The notes: a model not told the origin generated them from the sequence alone. A DNA stretch of 7,165 nt from an alpha proteobacterium 3107 (GCA_001483205.1 JPPB01000332.1:1-7165); one strand, 5' to 3'. Shown: positions 1 through 6,334, counted from the first letter of the stretch. Translations and numbers: made by a program.

Positions 1-8
1 CAGGCGCT

Positions 9-28
9 GCCCGGCGCAAGCGCCGGGC
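9..28. repeat. GC-rich perfect inverted repeat
   Basis: GCCCGGCGC (9-17) and GCGCCGGGC (20-28) are exact reverse complements separated by AA. As RNA this would form an 8-bp stem with a CAAG tetraloop. No T-run follows on either strand, so it is not a canonical intrinsic terminator. It could be a REP-like intergenic repeat or the 3' end of a gene lying to the left of the window. Confidence 0.6.
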
Positions 29-53
29 GGAGCATTTGGGGGGCGATACAGCC

Positions 54-111
54 TTATGCAGAGGTCTTTATGCAGAAGGTCTTTCGGCCCCCCTTGCCCG
101 AATTGCCCGAA
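54..111. repeat. Two short tandem duplications
   Basis: TTATGCAGAGGTCT (54-67) is followed at once by TTATGCAGAAGGTCT (68-82), the same unit with one extra A. A few bases on, TTGCCCGAA occurs twice head to tail (94-102 and 103-111). Both duplications lie downstream of the minus-strand terminator, in DNA with no convincing gene. They look like slipped-strand duplications in neutral sequence. Confidence 0.65.
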
Positions 112-139
112 AAAAAAAGGCCGAGCACAAAGCTCGGCC
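110..139 (-). terminator. Strong rho-independent terminator, minus strand
   Basis: Read on the minus strand, GGCCGAGC (139-132), loop TTTGT (131-127) and GCTCGGCC (126-119) form a perfect 8-bp GC-rich stem, directly followed by nine T residues (118-110). This is a textbook intrinsic terminator. It ends transcription arriving from the LysR gene, whose stop codon lies about 140 nt upstream, or a separate small RNA made in between. It does not work as a terminator on the plus strand, because no T-run follows there. Confidence 0.85.
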
Positions 140-252
140 AAAGTCCAACAGGGAGGAGAAGGGGATGAGAACAATCGTTCATCACCTTCGACTTCCCATT
201 TATTCAAACGGCCCCGCAGTTGCAAGAGAGAAGGCATGGCAATTTTGCAACT
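110..252 (-). ncRNA. Candidate small RNA or structured 3'UTR
   Basis: Three stem-loops lie in series on the minus strand. The first is an 8-bp stem, AGTTGCAA/TTGCAACT (252-245 with 225-218, 19-nt loop). The second is a bulged hairpin, GATG-AAC/GTT-CATC (183-164). The third is the intrinsic terminator (139-119 plus T9). Between the second and third lies an apparently unpaired pyrimidine tract, CCCCUUCUCCUCCCUGUUG (164-146), complementary to extended Shine-Dalgarno sequences of the GGGAGGAGAA type. CU-rich anti-SD segments are known from alphaproteobacterial trans-acting RNAs. I see no good promoter just upstream, so it may be cut from the 3' end of the LysR mRNA. The 5' end is a guess at the first stem. 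The same DNA on the plus strand could be read as an SD plus a 50-codon ORF, which I think less likely. Confidence 0.4.
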
Positions 253-280
253 CTACCATGCGCCTGCCGCATAGGGTGGC

Positions 281-1186
281 TCAGCCCTTTGCCGCATCGC
301 GGCGAGCACGGCGATAGAGAACAATCTCTTCCTGCACGAAATCACGGAAAGCAGCAATGCGCCGGGACTGGCGCAGCTCTGACGGATAGGCGAGATAGAC
401 CGGTATCTCGTGGGATTCAAGGCCGGGCAGCACCTCGACCAGACCCTCGACATCCTGGGTGACGTAATCGGGCAGAACGCCGATGCCCAGATCGTGAATG
501 ACCCCTTGCAGGACACCGTAATAGTTGTTGACGGTCATGGTGGGGGAAATGTTGTAGCTCAGCAGGCGCTTGACGAAATGCGCCCCGGCAGAGACCTGGG
601 CAGAACCGACATGCTGACACAAAAGCCGGTGTTGCGACAGGTCTGCCTCGTTTTGCGGGGTGCCCTTGGCCTCCAGATAGGCGCGGGTGGCATAGAGCTT
701 CATCCGCACCGACATCAACCGCTTGCGGATCAGGTCGGCCTGGCTCGGCTCTTTCATGCGGATGGCAATGTCGGCTTCGCGCATCGGCAGGTCAAGCACC
801 CGCTCTTTCAGCATCAGGTCAACCCGCACATCCGGGTAGCAGGTGTGGAACCGCCCGATTCGGGGCGCAAGCCACAGCAGGCCAAAGCCGGTTGTGGTGG
901 TGATCCGCAAATCGCCGAAAACCTTTTCCTCTGAATCGCGGATGCGCGCGGCGGCGGCGTTCAGGCGCTTGTCCATGGCGGTGGCGGCGTCAAACAACAA
1001 CTCGCCCTGTTCGGTCAGAATCAGCCCGCGCGCATGGCGGTGGAACAGGGTCGCGTTCAGGCTTTCCTCCAGCGCCCTGATCTGGCGGCTGACCGCCGAT
1101 TGCGACAGGCCGAGCGTCTCGCCCGCATGGGTGAGGCTGCCCGCATCGGCCACCGCGTGAAAGATTCTGAGCTTGTCCCAATCCAT
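281..1186 (-). CDS. LysR-family transcriptional regulator
   Basis: This encodes a 301-residue DNA-binding regulator, the usual LysR length. A winged helix-turn-helix fills about residues 4-62, with the recognition region SLTHAGETLGLSQSAVSRQI (17-36) followed by RALE, a typical LysR signature. Residues about 90-290 form the effector-binding domain, with GIGVLPDYV near 234-242. The ligand and targets cannot be read from the sequence. The start MDWDKLRIFH is chosen because family homology begins there; the open frame continues much further upstream, but only as antisense of mtgA. An AGGG (1195-1198) lies 8 nt before the ATG. It is divergent from mtgA across a 105-bp gap, so it might regulate itself or that gene, but I found no clear T-N11-A LysR box. 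The minus-strand terminator at 110-139 lies downstream. Confidence 0.93.
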   Translation of the reverse strand: MDWDKLRIFHAVADAGSLTHAGETLGLSQSAVSRQIRALEESLNATLFHRHARGLILTEQGELLFDAATAMDKRLNAAAARIRDSEEKVFGDLRITTTTGFGLLWLAPRIGRFHTCYPDVRVDLMLKERVLDLPMREADIAIRMKEPSQADLIRKRLMSVRMKLYATRAYLEAKGTPQNEADLSQHRLLCQHVGSAQVSAGAHFVKRLLSYNISPTMTVNNYYGVLQGVIHDLGIGVLPDYVTQDVEGLVEVLPGLESHEIPVYLAYPSELRQSRRIAAFRDFVQEEIVLYRRARRDAAKG

Positions 1187-1291
1187 GCCCCTGTCCCTAC
1201 AGCAAAAGCGGGCGGGGTTACAGGGGGCAGGGGGCAGATGCGGGGCGTTTGTTGCGCGCGCCCCATGGCGGCTTGACCGGGGGGGCCACTC
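1187..1291. promoter_or_regulatory. Divergent lysR/mtgA intergenic region
   Basis: These 105 bp separate two divergent genes and so should hold both promoters. They are G-rich on the plus strand and include a tandem CAGGGGG CAGGGGG CAG (1221-1237). I see no convincing -35/-10 pair and no LysR-type dyad. A four-codon ORF (ATG GCG GCT TGA, 1265-1276) sits just before mtgA and is probably meaningless. Confidence 0.35.
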
Positions 1292-2053
1292 ATGGCTATG
1301 TGCGGCGTGGCGCAAAAGAGCAACAGAACACCCGCAAAACGGAAACGGCGCGGTAAGGGCAGGGGGGGCGCGCCCCTTCGCCGCCTGTTCCGGTGGCTGT
1401 GGAAATGGGCGCGGTGCGGCGCGGTGGCCCTGTGCCTCATCGCCGTTCCGCTGACGCTGATCCCGGCCTTCGTCGCCCCGCCGGTCACGCCTTACATGCT
1501 GACGGAAAGCTATCGGTTGGGGGGCATCCGCCGCGCCTGGGTTGCCATTGACGACCTGCCGCTCCATGTGCCCGCGGCCATGGTTGCGGCGGAAGACGCG
1601 AATTTCTGCCTGCACTGGGGGTTTGACATGTCCGCGATCCGGGCGGCGATTGCTGACGGGGCCGGGCGGGGCGGCTCGACCATTTCCCAGCAGACCACCA
1701 AGAATGTCTATCTGTGGCAGGGCCGCAGTTGGTTCCGCAAGCTGCTGGAGGCGGGCCTGACGCCACTTGTCGAACTCTTCTGGACCAAGCGCCGGATTCT
1801 GGAAGTTTATCTGAACGTGGCCGAATTTGGCGAGGGCGTCTTTGGCATTGAGGCAGCGGCAGAACACGCTTTCGGCACCCCCGCCGCCGGGCTGTCGGCG
1901 CTTCAGGCCGCGCGTCTGGCGGCGGTGCTGCCCAACCCGAAGACCCGTTCGGCCTCTGCCCCGACGCCATTTGTGCGCCGCCGGGCGCGGGCCATTCTTG
2001 ACGGCGCGGAAACGATCCGCATTGACGGGCGCGCAGACTGTTTCGGTGGTTGA
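1292..2053 (+). CDS. mtgA: Monofunctional peptidoglycan glycosyltransferase MtgA
   Basis: This enzyme polymerises lipid II into glycan strands at the outer face of the inner membrane (glycosyltransferase family 51). It has 253 residues, with a basic cytoplasmic N-terminus (about 10-40) and one membrane anchor (about 42-62). The GT51 motifs are in order: EDANFCLHWG (101-110, with the expected catalytic Glu101), GGSTISQQ (127-134), RKLLE (149-153) and KRRILEVYLN (166-175). No transpeptidase domain follows, so it is the monofunctional type and not a class A PBP. An in-frame stop at 1274-1276 limits the start to ATG 1292 or ATG 1298. Neither has a good Shine-Dalgarno, only a G-run, so translation may be weak. 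The GST-family gene follows after 53 bp on the same strand and may be co-transcribed. Confidence 0.95.
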   Translation: MAMCGVAQKSNRTPAKRKRRGKGRGGAPLRRLFRWLWKWARCGAVALCLIAVPLTLIPAFVAPPVTPYMLTESYRLGGIRRAWVAIDDLPLHVPAAMVAAEDANFCLHWGFDMSAIRAAIADGAGRGGSTISQQTTKNVYLWQGRSWFRKLLEAGLTPLVELFWTKRRILEVYLNVAEFGEGVFGIEAAAEHAFGTPAAGLSALQAARLAAVLPNPKTRSASAPTPFVRRRARAILDGAETIRIDGRADCFGG

Positions 2054-2106
2054 TCTTGGCCCGGCTTCGCGGCAAACAGGGCGAAAACCGCTGATCGAGG
2101 CCCGCC

Positions 2107-2772
2107 ATGAATCGGTTGTATCACGTTCCGCTTTCCCCGTTTTGCCGCAAGGTCCGGCTGTGTCTGGCCGAGAAGAAAATCGAGGTGGAGCTGATCGAAG
2201 AACGTTATTGGGAGCGCGACCCGGAATTTCTGCGCCGCAATCCGGCGGGCAAGGTGCCGGTGCTGAAGATGGACGGCATGACCATGGCCGAAAGCGCCGC
2301 CATCTGCGAGTATCTGGAAGAGAAATACCCGGAACCCGCGTTGCTGCCTGCGTCACCCGCAGCGCGTTTCGAGACCCGGCGGCTGGTTGGCTGGTTCGAT
2401 GACACGTTCCACCGGCAAGTCACATCAAAACTGCTCTATGAGCGGGTGAACCGCAAGCTGACCGGCGCGGGTTATCCCGACAGTTCCAATGTCAAGGCCG
2501 GGGCAAGGGCGATCAAGTTCCATCTCGACTATATGGCCGGGTTGCTTGACCGGCGGCGCTGGCTGGCCGGGGATGTGATGACGCTGGCCGATTTCGCCGC
2601 TGCCGCGCATCTGTCGGCGCTTGACTACATTTCGGATGTGGACTGGAACCGGTCAGAGGTGGTTCGGGACTGGTATGCCAAGGTGAAGTCGCGGCCCGCT
2701 TTCCGGTCCATTCTGGCCGATCAGGCGCCTGGCTTTCCGCCGCCGAGCCATTATGCGGACCTTGATTTCTGA
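2107..2772 (+). CDS. Glutathione S-transferase family protein
   Basis: This 221-residue protein has the normal two-domain GST length. The N-terminal thioredoxin-fold domain (about 1-78) shows SPFCRK (10-15), placing Ser10 or Cys13 at the catalytic position. It also has KVPVL with the cis-proline Pro51, and Glu62-Ser63, the usual contact for the glutathione gamma-glutamyl group. The helical C-terminal domain (about 85-205) contains the N-capping segment MTLADFAAA (158-166). Members conjugate or reduce substrates with glutathione; which substrate cannot be told here. The start is supported by GAGG (2097-2100), 6 nt upstream. It follows mtgA by 53 bp. After its stop the base composition changes abruptly to AT-rich. 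No terminator with a T-run is evident, only weak dyads. Confidence 0.93.
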   Translation: MNRLYHVPLSPFCRKVRLCLAEKKIEVELIEERYWERDPEFLRRNPAGKVPVLKMDGMTMAESAAICEYLEEKYPEPALLPASPAARFETRRLVGWFDDTFHRQVTSKLLYERVNRKLTGAGYPDSSNVKAGARAIKFHLDYMAGLLDRRRWLAGDVMTLADFAAAAHLSALDYISDVDWNRSEVVRDWYAKVKSRPAFRSILADQAPGFPPPSHYADLDF

Positions 2773-2796
2773 TTGGGGGTTTAGGTGAGGTATGGG

Positions 2797-2816
2797 TTTG
2801 AACATGTTGATTCAAA
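2797..2816. repeat. Inverted repeat TTTGAA-N8-TTCAAA
   Basis: TTTGAA (2797-2802) and TTCAAA (2811-2816) are exact reverse complements around CATGTTGA. A second perfect palindrome, AACATGTT (2801-2808), overlaps the left arm. It lies 25 bp after the GST-family stop. It could be an operator for a dimeric regulator or a weak hairpin at the end of the mtgA-GST transcript. It does not fit the FNR/FixK box (TTGAT-N4-ATCAA) or the alphaproteobacterial LexA box. Confidence 0.45.
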
Positions 2817-2863
2817 AACATATCTTACGTTGAAGCGCCAGATACGCCTATCAAGATAATTTA

Positions 2864-2879
2864 CATAATATATATTATG
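2864..2879. repeat. Perfect 16-bp AT palindrome
   Basis: CATAATATATATTATG is exactly its own reverse complement. It sits in the most AT-rich part of the gap, about 110 bp before the next start codon. A perfect palindrome of this length can be a binding site for a dimeric repressor or a cruciform-prone element. A further short inverted repeat, TATGC (2876-2880) with GCATA (2888-2892), overlaps its right end. Confidence 0.7.
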
Positions 2880-2989
2880 CGATCTTTGCATATACACATC
2901 GCTAACAACCACCCCGCCGCCGTTTTCCCGTTTGACGCCCGCCTGCCCACTGGTTACCAAGCCCCGGGTGGCCCAAAGGTAGAACAACC

Positions 2990-3850
2990 ATGCTCTATGA
3001 AACCGCGCGTGACTGGCTGTCGGCCCCGACACGGCGCGTCATGCTGTTCGGCATGTCCGGCCTTGGCAAGACCCATGTTTCCGACATCCTGCGCGGCAAC
3101 GGTGACTGGTTCCACTATTCGGTCGATTACCGCATCGGCACCCGCTATTTGGGCGAACACATCGCCGACAACTTCAAGCGCGAGGCGATGAAGGTGCCGC
3201 TGCTGCGCGATCTGTTGCTCTCAGATTCGGTTCATATCCGCTCTAACATCACCTTCAACAACCTCTCGCCGCTTTCGACCTATCTGGGCAAACCCGGACC
3301 GACGGCCAAAGGTGCCCTGCCCTTTGCCGAATACATGCGCCGTCAGGCATTGCATCAACAGGCCGAAATCAGCGCGATGCTGGATACGAAGCATTTCATC
3401 GACCGCGCCCGTGCGCTCTACGGATATGATCATTTCATCTGTGACAGCAGCGGCTCGATTTGCGAGATCGTCAACCCGGATGACCCGGCGGACCCGGTGC
3501 TGGGGGCGCTCTCGGACTGTCTGCTTCCGGTGTGGATCGAGGGGTCCGGGCAGCATACCGAAGAGCTGATCCGGCGCTTTGCCCGCGCGCCCAAGCCGAT
3601 GTATTACCGCCCTGAAAGAGTAAAAACCCTTTGGCGGGAATATCTTGACAGCAACAGTTTAACCGAGGATACCGCCGACCCTGATGACTTCATGCGCTTT
3701 GCCTATGCCCGCGCGCTTGAGGACAGACAGCCGCGCTATCGGGCAATGGCGCGCAACCGGGGTGTTTCGGTGAAGGCCGAAGAGATCGCCGCTGTGCGGA
3801 GTTCCGACGACTTTATCGCCCTTATCGCCCGCGCGCTTGAGCATCGTTAA
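2990..3850 (+). CDS. P-loop NTP-binding protein, function unknown
   Basis: This 286-residue soluble protein has a clear Walker A, GMSGLGKT (21-28), straight after a hydrophobic strand (RVMLF, 16-20), as in kinase-like P-loop NTPases. A plausible Walker B is HFICDSSGS (148-156, Asp152), also preceded by a strand. The segment [15 protein letters not shown] (43-57) resembles the substrate-facing loop of small-molecule or nucleotide kinases, but that is inference. No signal peptide or membrane helix is visible. I recall similar proteins in Rhodobacterales annotated only as ATPase, and I know of no assigned reaction. The start is the ATG after AAAGG (2975-2979) with a 10-nt spacer. It is probably the first gene of an operon with metA 44 bp downstream, so it may serve amino-acid or nucleotide metabolism. 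Codon usage looks like that of its neighbours. Confidence 0.88.
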   Translation: MLYETARDWLSAPTRRVMLFGMSGLGKTHVSDILRGNGDWFHYSVDYRIGTRYLGEHIADNFKREAMKVPLLRDLLLSDSVHIRSNITFNNLSPLSTYLGKPGPTAKGALPFAEYMRRQALHQQAEISAMLDTKHFIDRARALYGYDHFICDSSGSICEIVNPDDPADPVLGALSDCLLPVWIEGSGQHTEELIRRFARAPKPMYYRPERVKTLWREYLDSNSLTEDTADPDDFMRFAYARALEDRQPRYRAMARNRGVSVKAEEIAAVRSSDDFIALIARALEHR

Positions 3851-3881
3851 GCATTGCCTTATGCAGGTTGTCCCAAAGCGC

Positions 3882-3885
3882 GGAG
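3882..3885 (+). promoter_or_regulatory. Ribosome-binding site fixing the metA start
   Basis: GGAG lies 9 nt before ATG 3895. It supports that start over an upstream in-frame TTG (3868) that would add nine residues unlike MetA. The 44-bp gap from the previous stop leaves too little room for a full SAM-II riboswitch. Confidence 0.7.
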
Positions 3886-3894
3886 TCCCGACCC

Positions 3895-4812
3895 ATGCCG
3901 ATCAAGCTGCCCTCTACCCTGCCGGCCTTTGACGTTCTGGCCAGCGAGGGCGTGATGGTCATGGGCGAAGGCCGCGCCGCGCGACAGGATATTCGCCCGC
4001 TGCGGATCGGCCTGCTCAACCTGATGCCGATGAAAATTCAGACCGAAATCCAATTCGCCCGGCTGATCGGCGCAACCCCGCTTCAGATCGAATTGTCGCT
4101 GATCCGGATGAGCGGGCATGAAACCCGAAACACCGCCGCCGCGCATATGGAGACGTTCTATCAGCCGTTCAGCGCCATTTCGGATCAGAAATTCGACGGC
4201 CTGATCATCACCGGCGCGCCGATCGAGCATCTGCCGTTTGAGGCCGTCACCTATTGGGATGAACTGCGCCGGGTTTTCGACTGGACCCGCACCCATGTGC
4301 ATTCCACCTTTGGCGTCTGCTGGGGCGGCATGGCGATGATCAACCATCTTCACGGGGTGCAGAAACACATGCTGGACGCCAAGGCATTCGGCTGTTTCCG
4401 GCACCGCAACCTTGCCCCGGCCTCGCCCTATCTGCGGGGGTTTTCAGATGATTGCGTGATCCCGGTCAGCCGCTGGACGGAAATGCGGCAACCGGAAATC
4501 GACGCGGTTACCGGCCTGATCACGCTTCTGGGGTCAGATGAGGTCGGCCCCTGCCTGATAGAAGACACGGGCCATCGGGCGCTCTATGTCTTCAACCACT
4601 TTGAATATGACAGCGGGACGCTGAAACAAGAATATGACCGTGACATCAAAAACGGCGTGCAAATCAATGTTCCGATGAACTATTATCCTGATGATGACCC
4701 GACGGCCACGCCACAGAACCGTTGGCGCAGCCATGCGCATCTGCTCTATGGCAACTGGATCAACGAGATTTACCAGTCCACCCCGTTCGAGATCGGCGAA
4801 ATCGGTGTATGA
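3895..4812 (+). CDS. metA: Homoserine O-acyltransferase MetA (probably acetyl-specific)
   Basis: This enzyme catalyses the first committed step of methionine synthesis, acylating the hydroxyl of L-homoserine in the cytoplasm. At 305 residues it matches the MetA family (E. coli about 309) and keeps E. coli numbering. The nucleophile is Cys142 in FGVCWGG (139-145), and the catalytic pair is His235 and Glu237 in FNHFEYD (233-239). The N-terminus MPIKLP is typical. Residue 111 is Glu, in [11 protein letters not shown] (106-116). From work on Bacillus cereus MetA, Glu111 goes with acetyl-CoA use, while E. coli has Gly and uses succinyl-CoA. The product is therefore predicted to be O-acetylhomoserine despite the common name homoserine O-succinyltransferase. 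It is the second gene of the proposed operon, with ppk2 39 bp downstream. No methionine or SAM riboswitch is visible. Confidence 0.96.
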   Translation: MPIKLPSTLPAFDVLASEGVMVMGEGRAARQDIRPLRIGLLNLMPMKIQTEIQFARLIGATPLQIELSLIRMSGHETRNTAAAHMETFYQPFSAISDQKFDGLIITGAPIEHLPFEAVTYWDELRRVFDWTRTHVHSTFGVCWGGMAMINHLHGVQKHMLDAKAFGCFRHRNLAPASPYLRGFSDDCVIPVSRWTEMRQPEIDAVTGLITLLGSDEVGPCLIEDTGHRALYVFNHFEYDSGTLKQEYDRDIKNGVQINVPMNYYPDDDPTATPQNRWRSHAHLLYGNWINEIYQSTPFEIGEIGV

Positions 4813-4821
4813 TCCCCCCGG

Positions 4822-4839
4822 CAGACCCGTTCAGACCCG
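4822..4839 (+). repeat. Short direct repeat before ppk2
   Basis: CAGACCCG occurs twice (4822-4829 and 4832-4839) with a 10-bp period. The second copy runs into the GGAGG (4839-4843) that serves as the ppk2 ribosome-binding site. It may be chance or a small duplication. Confidence 0.4.
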
Positions 4840-4851
4840 GAGGACCACCTG

Positions 4852-5721
4852 ATGCCCCTGCCCTATGACGGCGCGATCAGTGATTTTTTCGCCACCCGTG
4901 CCCCTGCCGACATCCGCGCGGCGATCCGGGCCGCGGGTAAGAATGACATCCTGCACCCCCACTATCCCTATCGCAGACGGCTCGACCGAAAGACCTACAA
5001 AACCACCATGGCCGCCTTGCAGATCGAGCTGGTCAAGCTGCAAAGCTGGGTCAGGGAAAGCGGTGCGCGGGTTGCCATTGTGTTCGAGGGGCGCGACGCG
5101 GCGGGCAAGGGCGGGGTGATTTCCCGCATTCGCATGAACCTCAACCCGCGCATCGCCCGTGTTGCGGCGCTGTCGGAACCGACAGAGCGGGAACAAAGCC
5201 AGTGGTATTTTCAGCGCTATATCAACCACCTGCCCGCCGGGGGGGAGATCACGCTGTTTGACCGCTCCTGGTATAACCGCGGCGTGGTCGAACATGTGTT
5301 CGGCTTTTGCGACCCAAAGCAGCGGGCGCGTTTCTTTGACCAGTTGCCGGAATTTGAGGCGATGGTGGCGGGCGAAGGCATCCATCTGATCAAACTTTGG
5401 CTGAATGTGGGGCAGGCCGAGCAACTGCGCCGCTTTCTGAAACGCGAATCCGACCCGCTGAAGCAGTGGAAGCTCAGCCGGATCGATGTTGAGGGGCTGG
5501 ACAGGTGGGACGCCTATACCGCCGCCATCGCCGAGACGCTGCAAAAAGGCCATAGCGCCGCCGCCCCCTGGACCGTGGTGCGCGCCGAGGACAAGCGCCG
5601 CGCCCGGATTGCCGCGATCCGCCGGGTGCTGAGCCGGATCGATTATGCGGGCAAAGACCCGGGCGTGGCCTCTCTGCCGGATGCGCGTATCTGCGGCGGC
5701 CCTGAAATCTGGCATGTCTAA
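4852..5721 (+). CDS. ppk2: Polyphosphate kinase 2 (PPK2 family)
   Basis: This enzyme transfers phosphate between inorganic polyphosphate and nucleoside di- or monophosphates in the cytoplasm, usually favouring nucleotide synthesis from polyphosphate. The 289 residues fit the single-domain PPK2 type. The Walker A is GRDAAGKGG (80-88), preceded by the strand RVAIVFE (73-79). The Walker B is TLFDRSWYNR (134-143, with Asp137 and Arg138). The helical lid region follows, with FLKRESDPLKQWKLS (195-209) and DRWDAY (217-222). I cannot assign the class (ADP versus AMP acceptor) with confidence; length and single-domain form are compatible with class I. GGAGG (4839-4843) lies 8 nt before the ATG. Its end overlaps the tetR start by 8 bp, which suggests translational coupling. 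The pairing with metA is unusual and has no obvious textbook reason. Confidence 0.95.
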   Translation: MPLPYDGAISDFFATRAPADIRAAIRAAGKNDILHPHYPYRRRLDRKTYKTTMAALQIELVKLQSWVRESGARVAIVFEGRDAAGKGGVISRIRMNLNPRIARVAALSEPTEREQSQWYFQRYINHLPAGGEITLFDRSWYNRGVVEHVFGFCDPKQRARFFDQLPEFEAMVAGEGIHLIKLWLNVGQAEQLRRFLKRESDPLKQWKLSRIDVEGLDRWDAYTAAIAETLQKGHSAAAPWTVVRAEDKRRARIAAIRRVLSRIDYAGKDPGVASLPDARICGGPEIWHV

Positions 5722-6334
5722 GCGGCGCGGCTATCACCATGGCAACCTGCGCGAGGCGTTGGTCGAAGCGGCGCTTGACCTGATCCGGGAAAAGGGGCCT
5801 GCCGGTTTCACCCTGTCAGAAGCGGCCAAGAGCGCGGGCGTCACCCCCGCCGCCGTCTATCGCCACTTTGCCGGTCGCGAAGAGCTGATTGCCGAGGCCG
5901 CCCGTCAGGGCTATGAAATCTTCGCCGATCTGATGGAATACGCCTATGACGGCGGGCGGCCCTCGGCCCTTGCCGCGTTTGAGGCCACCGGCAGGGCTTA
6001 TCTGGCCTTCGCACAGCGGCATCCCGGTCATTATATGGCGATGTTTGAAAGCGGCCTGTCGGTCAACAGTGCGCCCGAGCTTGCCCGCGCCGCACACCGG
6101 GCGATGGGGGTGCTGGAGCGCGCCGCCGAAGACCTGTCGCGCCAGATACCGGCCGCCCGACGCCCGCCCGCCGGGATGTTCAGCGCCCATATTCAGGCGA
6201 TGAGCCACGGGGTTGTCGAGTTGTTTGCCCGCAACGCCCCCGGTGCCGGATCGCCCTTTCCGCCCGAAAGCCTGCTGGAGACCGGCATCGGCATCTATCT
6301 GCGCGGCCTTGGCCTGATTCCGCCGGATGAATAG
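5714..6334 (+). CDS. TetR/AcrR-family transcriptional regulator
   Basis: This 206-residue protein has an N-terminal TetR DNA-binding domain: YHHGNLREALVEAALDLI (7-24) leads into the helix-turn-helix TLSEAAKSAGVTPAAVYRHF (33-52). The C-terminal part resembles the WHG-type ligand domain, with AMSHGVVELFARN (162-174) at the position of the W-H-G motif (here S-H-G). The ligand is unknown. The start MSKRRGYHHG overlaps the last codons of ppk2 (ATG at 5714, ppk2 stop at 5719-5721). With no strong Shine-Dalgarno of its own, translation is probably coupled to ppk2. A longer frame from 5645 is open but lies wholly inside ppk2 and adds nothing family-like. It sits 84 bp before an OsmC-like gene whose promoter carries a dyad, a plausible but unproven target. 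Confidence 0.92.
   Translation: MSKRRGYHHGNLREALVEAALDLIREKGPAGFTLSEAAKSAGVTPAAVYRHFAGREELIAEAARQGYEIFADLMEYAYDGGRPSALAAFEATGRAYLAFAQRHPGHYMAMFESGLSVNSAPELARAAHRAMGVLERAAEDLSRQIPAARRPPAGMFSAHIQAMSHGVVELFARNAPGAGSPFPPESLLETGIGIYLRGLGLIPPDE

Larger units (their letters stand above)
2773..2989 (+). promoter_or_regulatory. AT-rich intergenic island, likely operon promoter
   Basis: This 217-bp gap precedes the P-loop/metA/ppk2/tetR gene run and is the obvious place for its promoter. Positions 2821-2880 contain only 19 G+C of 60 (32%), far below the neighbouring genes. One possible sigma-70 promoter is TTGAAG (2830-2835) with GATAAT (2855-2860), but the 19-bp spacer is long. CATAAT and TATATT elements further right could also serve as -10 boxes. 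AAAGG (2975-2979) is the likely ribosome-binding site for the next gene. I find no protein gene in it: an 83-codon minus-strand ORF here has no family resemblance and runs into the next gene. Confidence 0.4.

Noticed and set aside
165..317. Plus-strand 50-codon ORF (MRTIVHHLRL...) behind a very strong GGGAGGAGAAGGGG
   Set aside because: No family resemblance, a run of basic residues at the end from reading the lysR antisense, and a 37-bp overlap with the lysR end. The purine tract is equally explained as the complement of a CU-rich RNA segment before the minus-strand terminator. Not excluded entirely.
1187..2356. Minus-strand open frame extending lysR upstream to about 691 codons
   Set aside because: The extra part is antisense to mtgA and the GST-family gene, is Arg/Pro/Ala-rich low-information sequence, and family homology starts exactly at MDWDKL.
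2781..3032. Minus-strand 83-codon ORF in the AT-rich gap
   Set aside because: It overlaps the start of the P-loop gene, has no ribosome-binding site or recognisable domain, and runs through the palindromes.
3851..3894. SAM-II riboswitch before metA
   Set aside because: SAM-II elements precede metA in some alphaproteobacteria, but only 44 bp lie between the genes and the conserved pattern is not present.
3868..3894. TTG start adding nine residues to metA
   Set aside because: ATG 3895 gives the standard MPIKLP start with GGAG at 9 nt and keeps Cys142/His235 numbering.
3859..4404. Minus-strand 181-codon ORF opposite metA
   Set aside because: Antisense shadow of metA with no domain signal.
5645..5713. 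Upstream start for the TetR-type gene
   Set aside because: The added 23 residues are ppk2 read in another frame. MSKRRGYHHG is the normal TetR N-terminus.
4831..5715. Minus-strand 294-codon ORF opposite ppk2
   Set aside because: It is the shadow of a GC-rich gene in the opposite frame. The plus strand has unmistakable PPK2 motifs.
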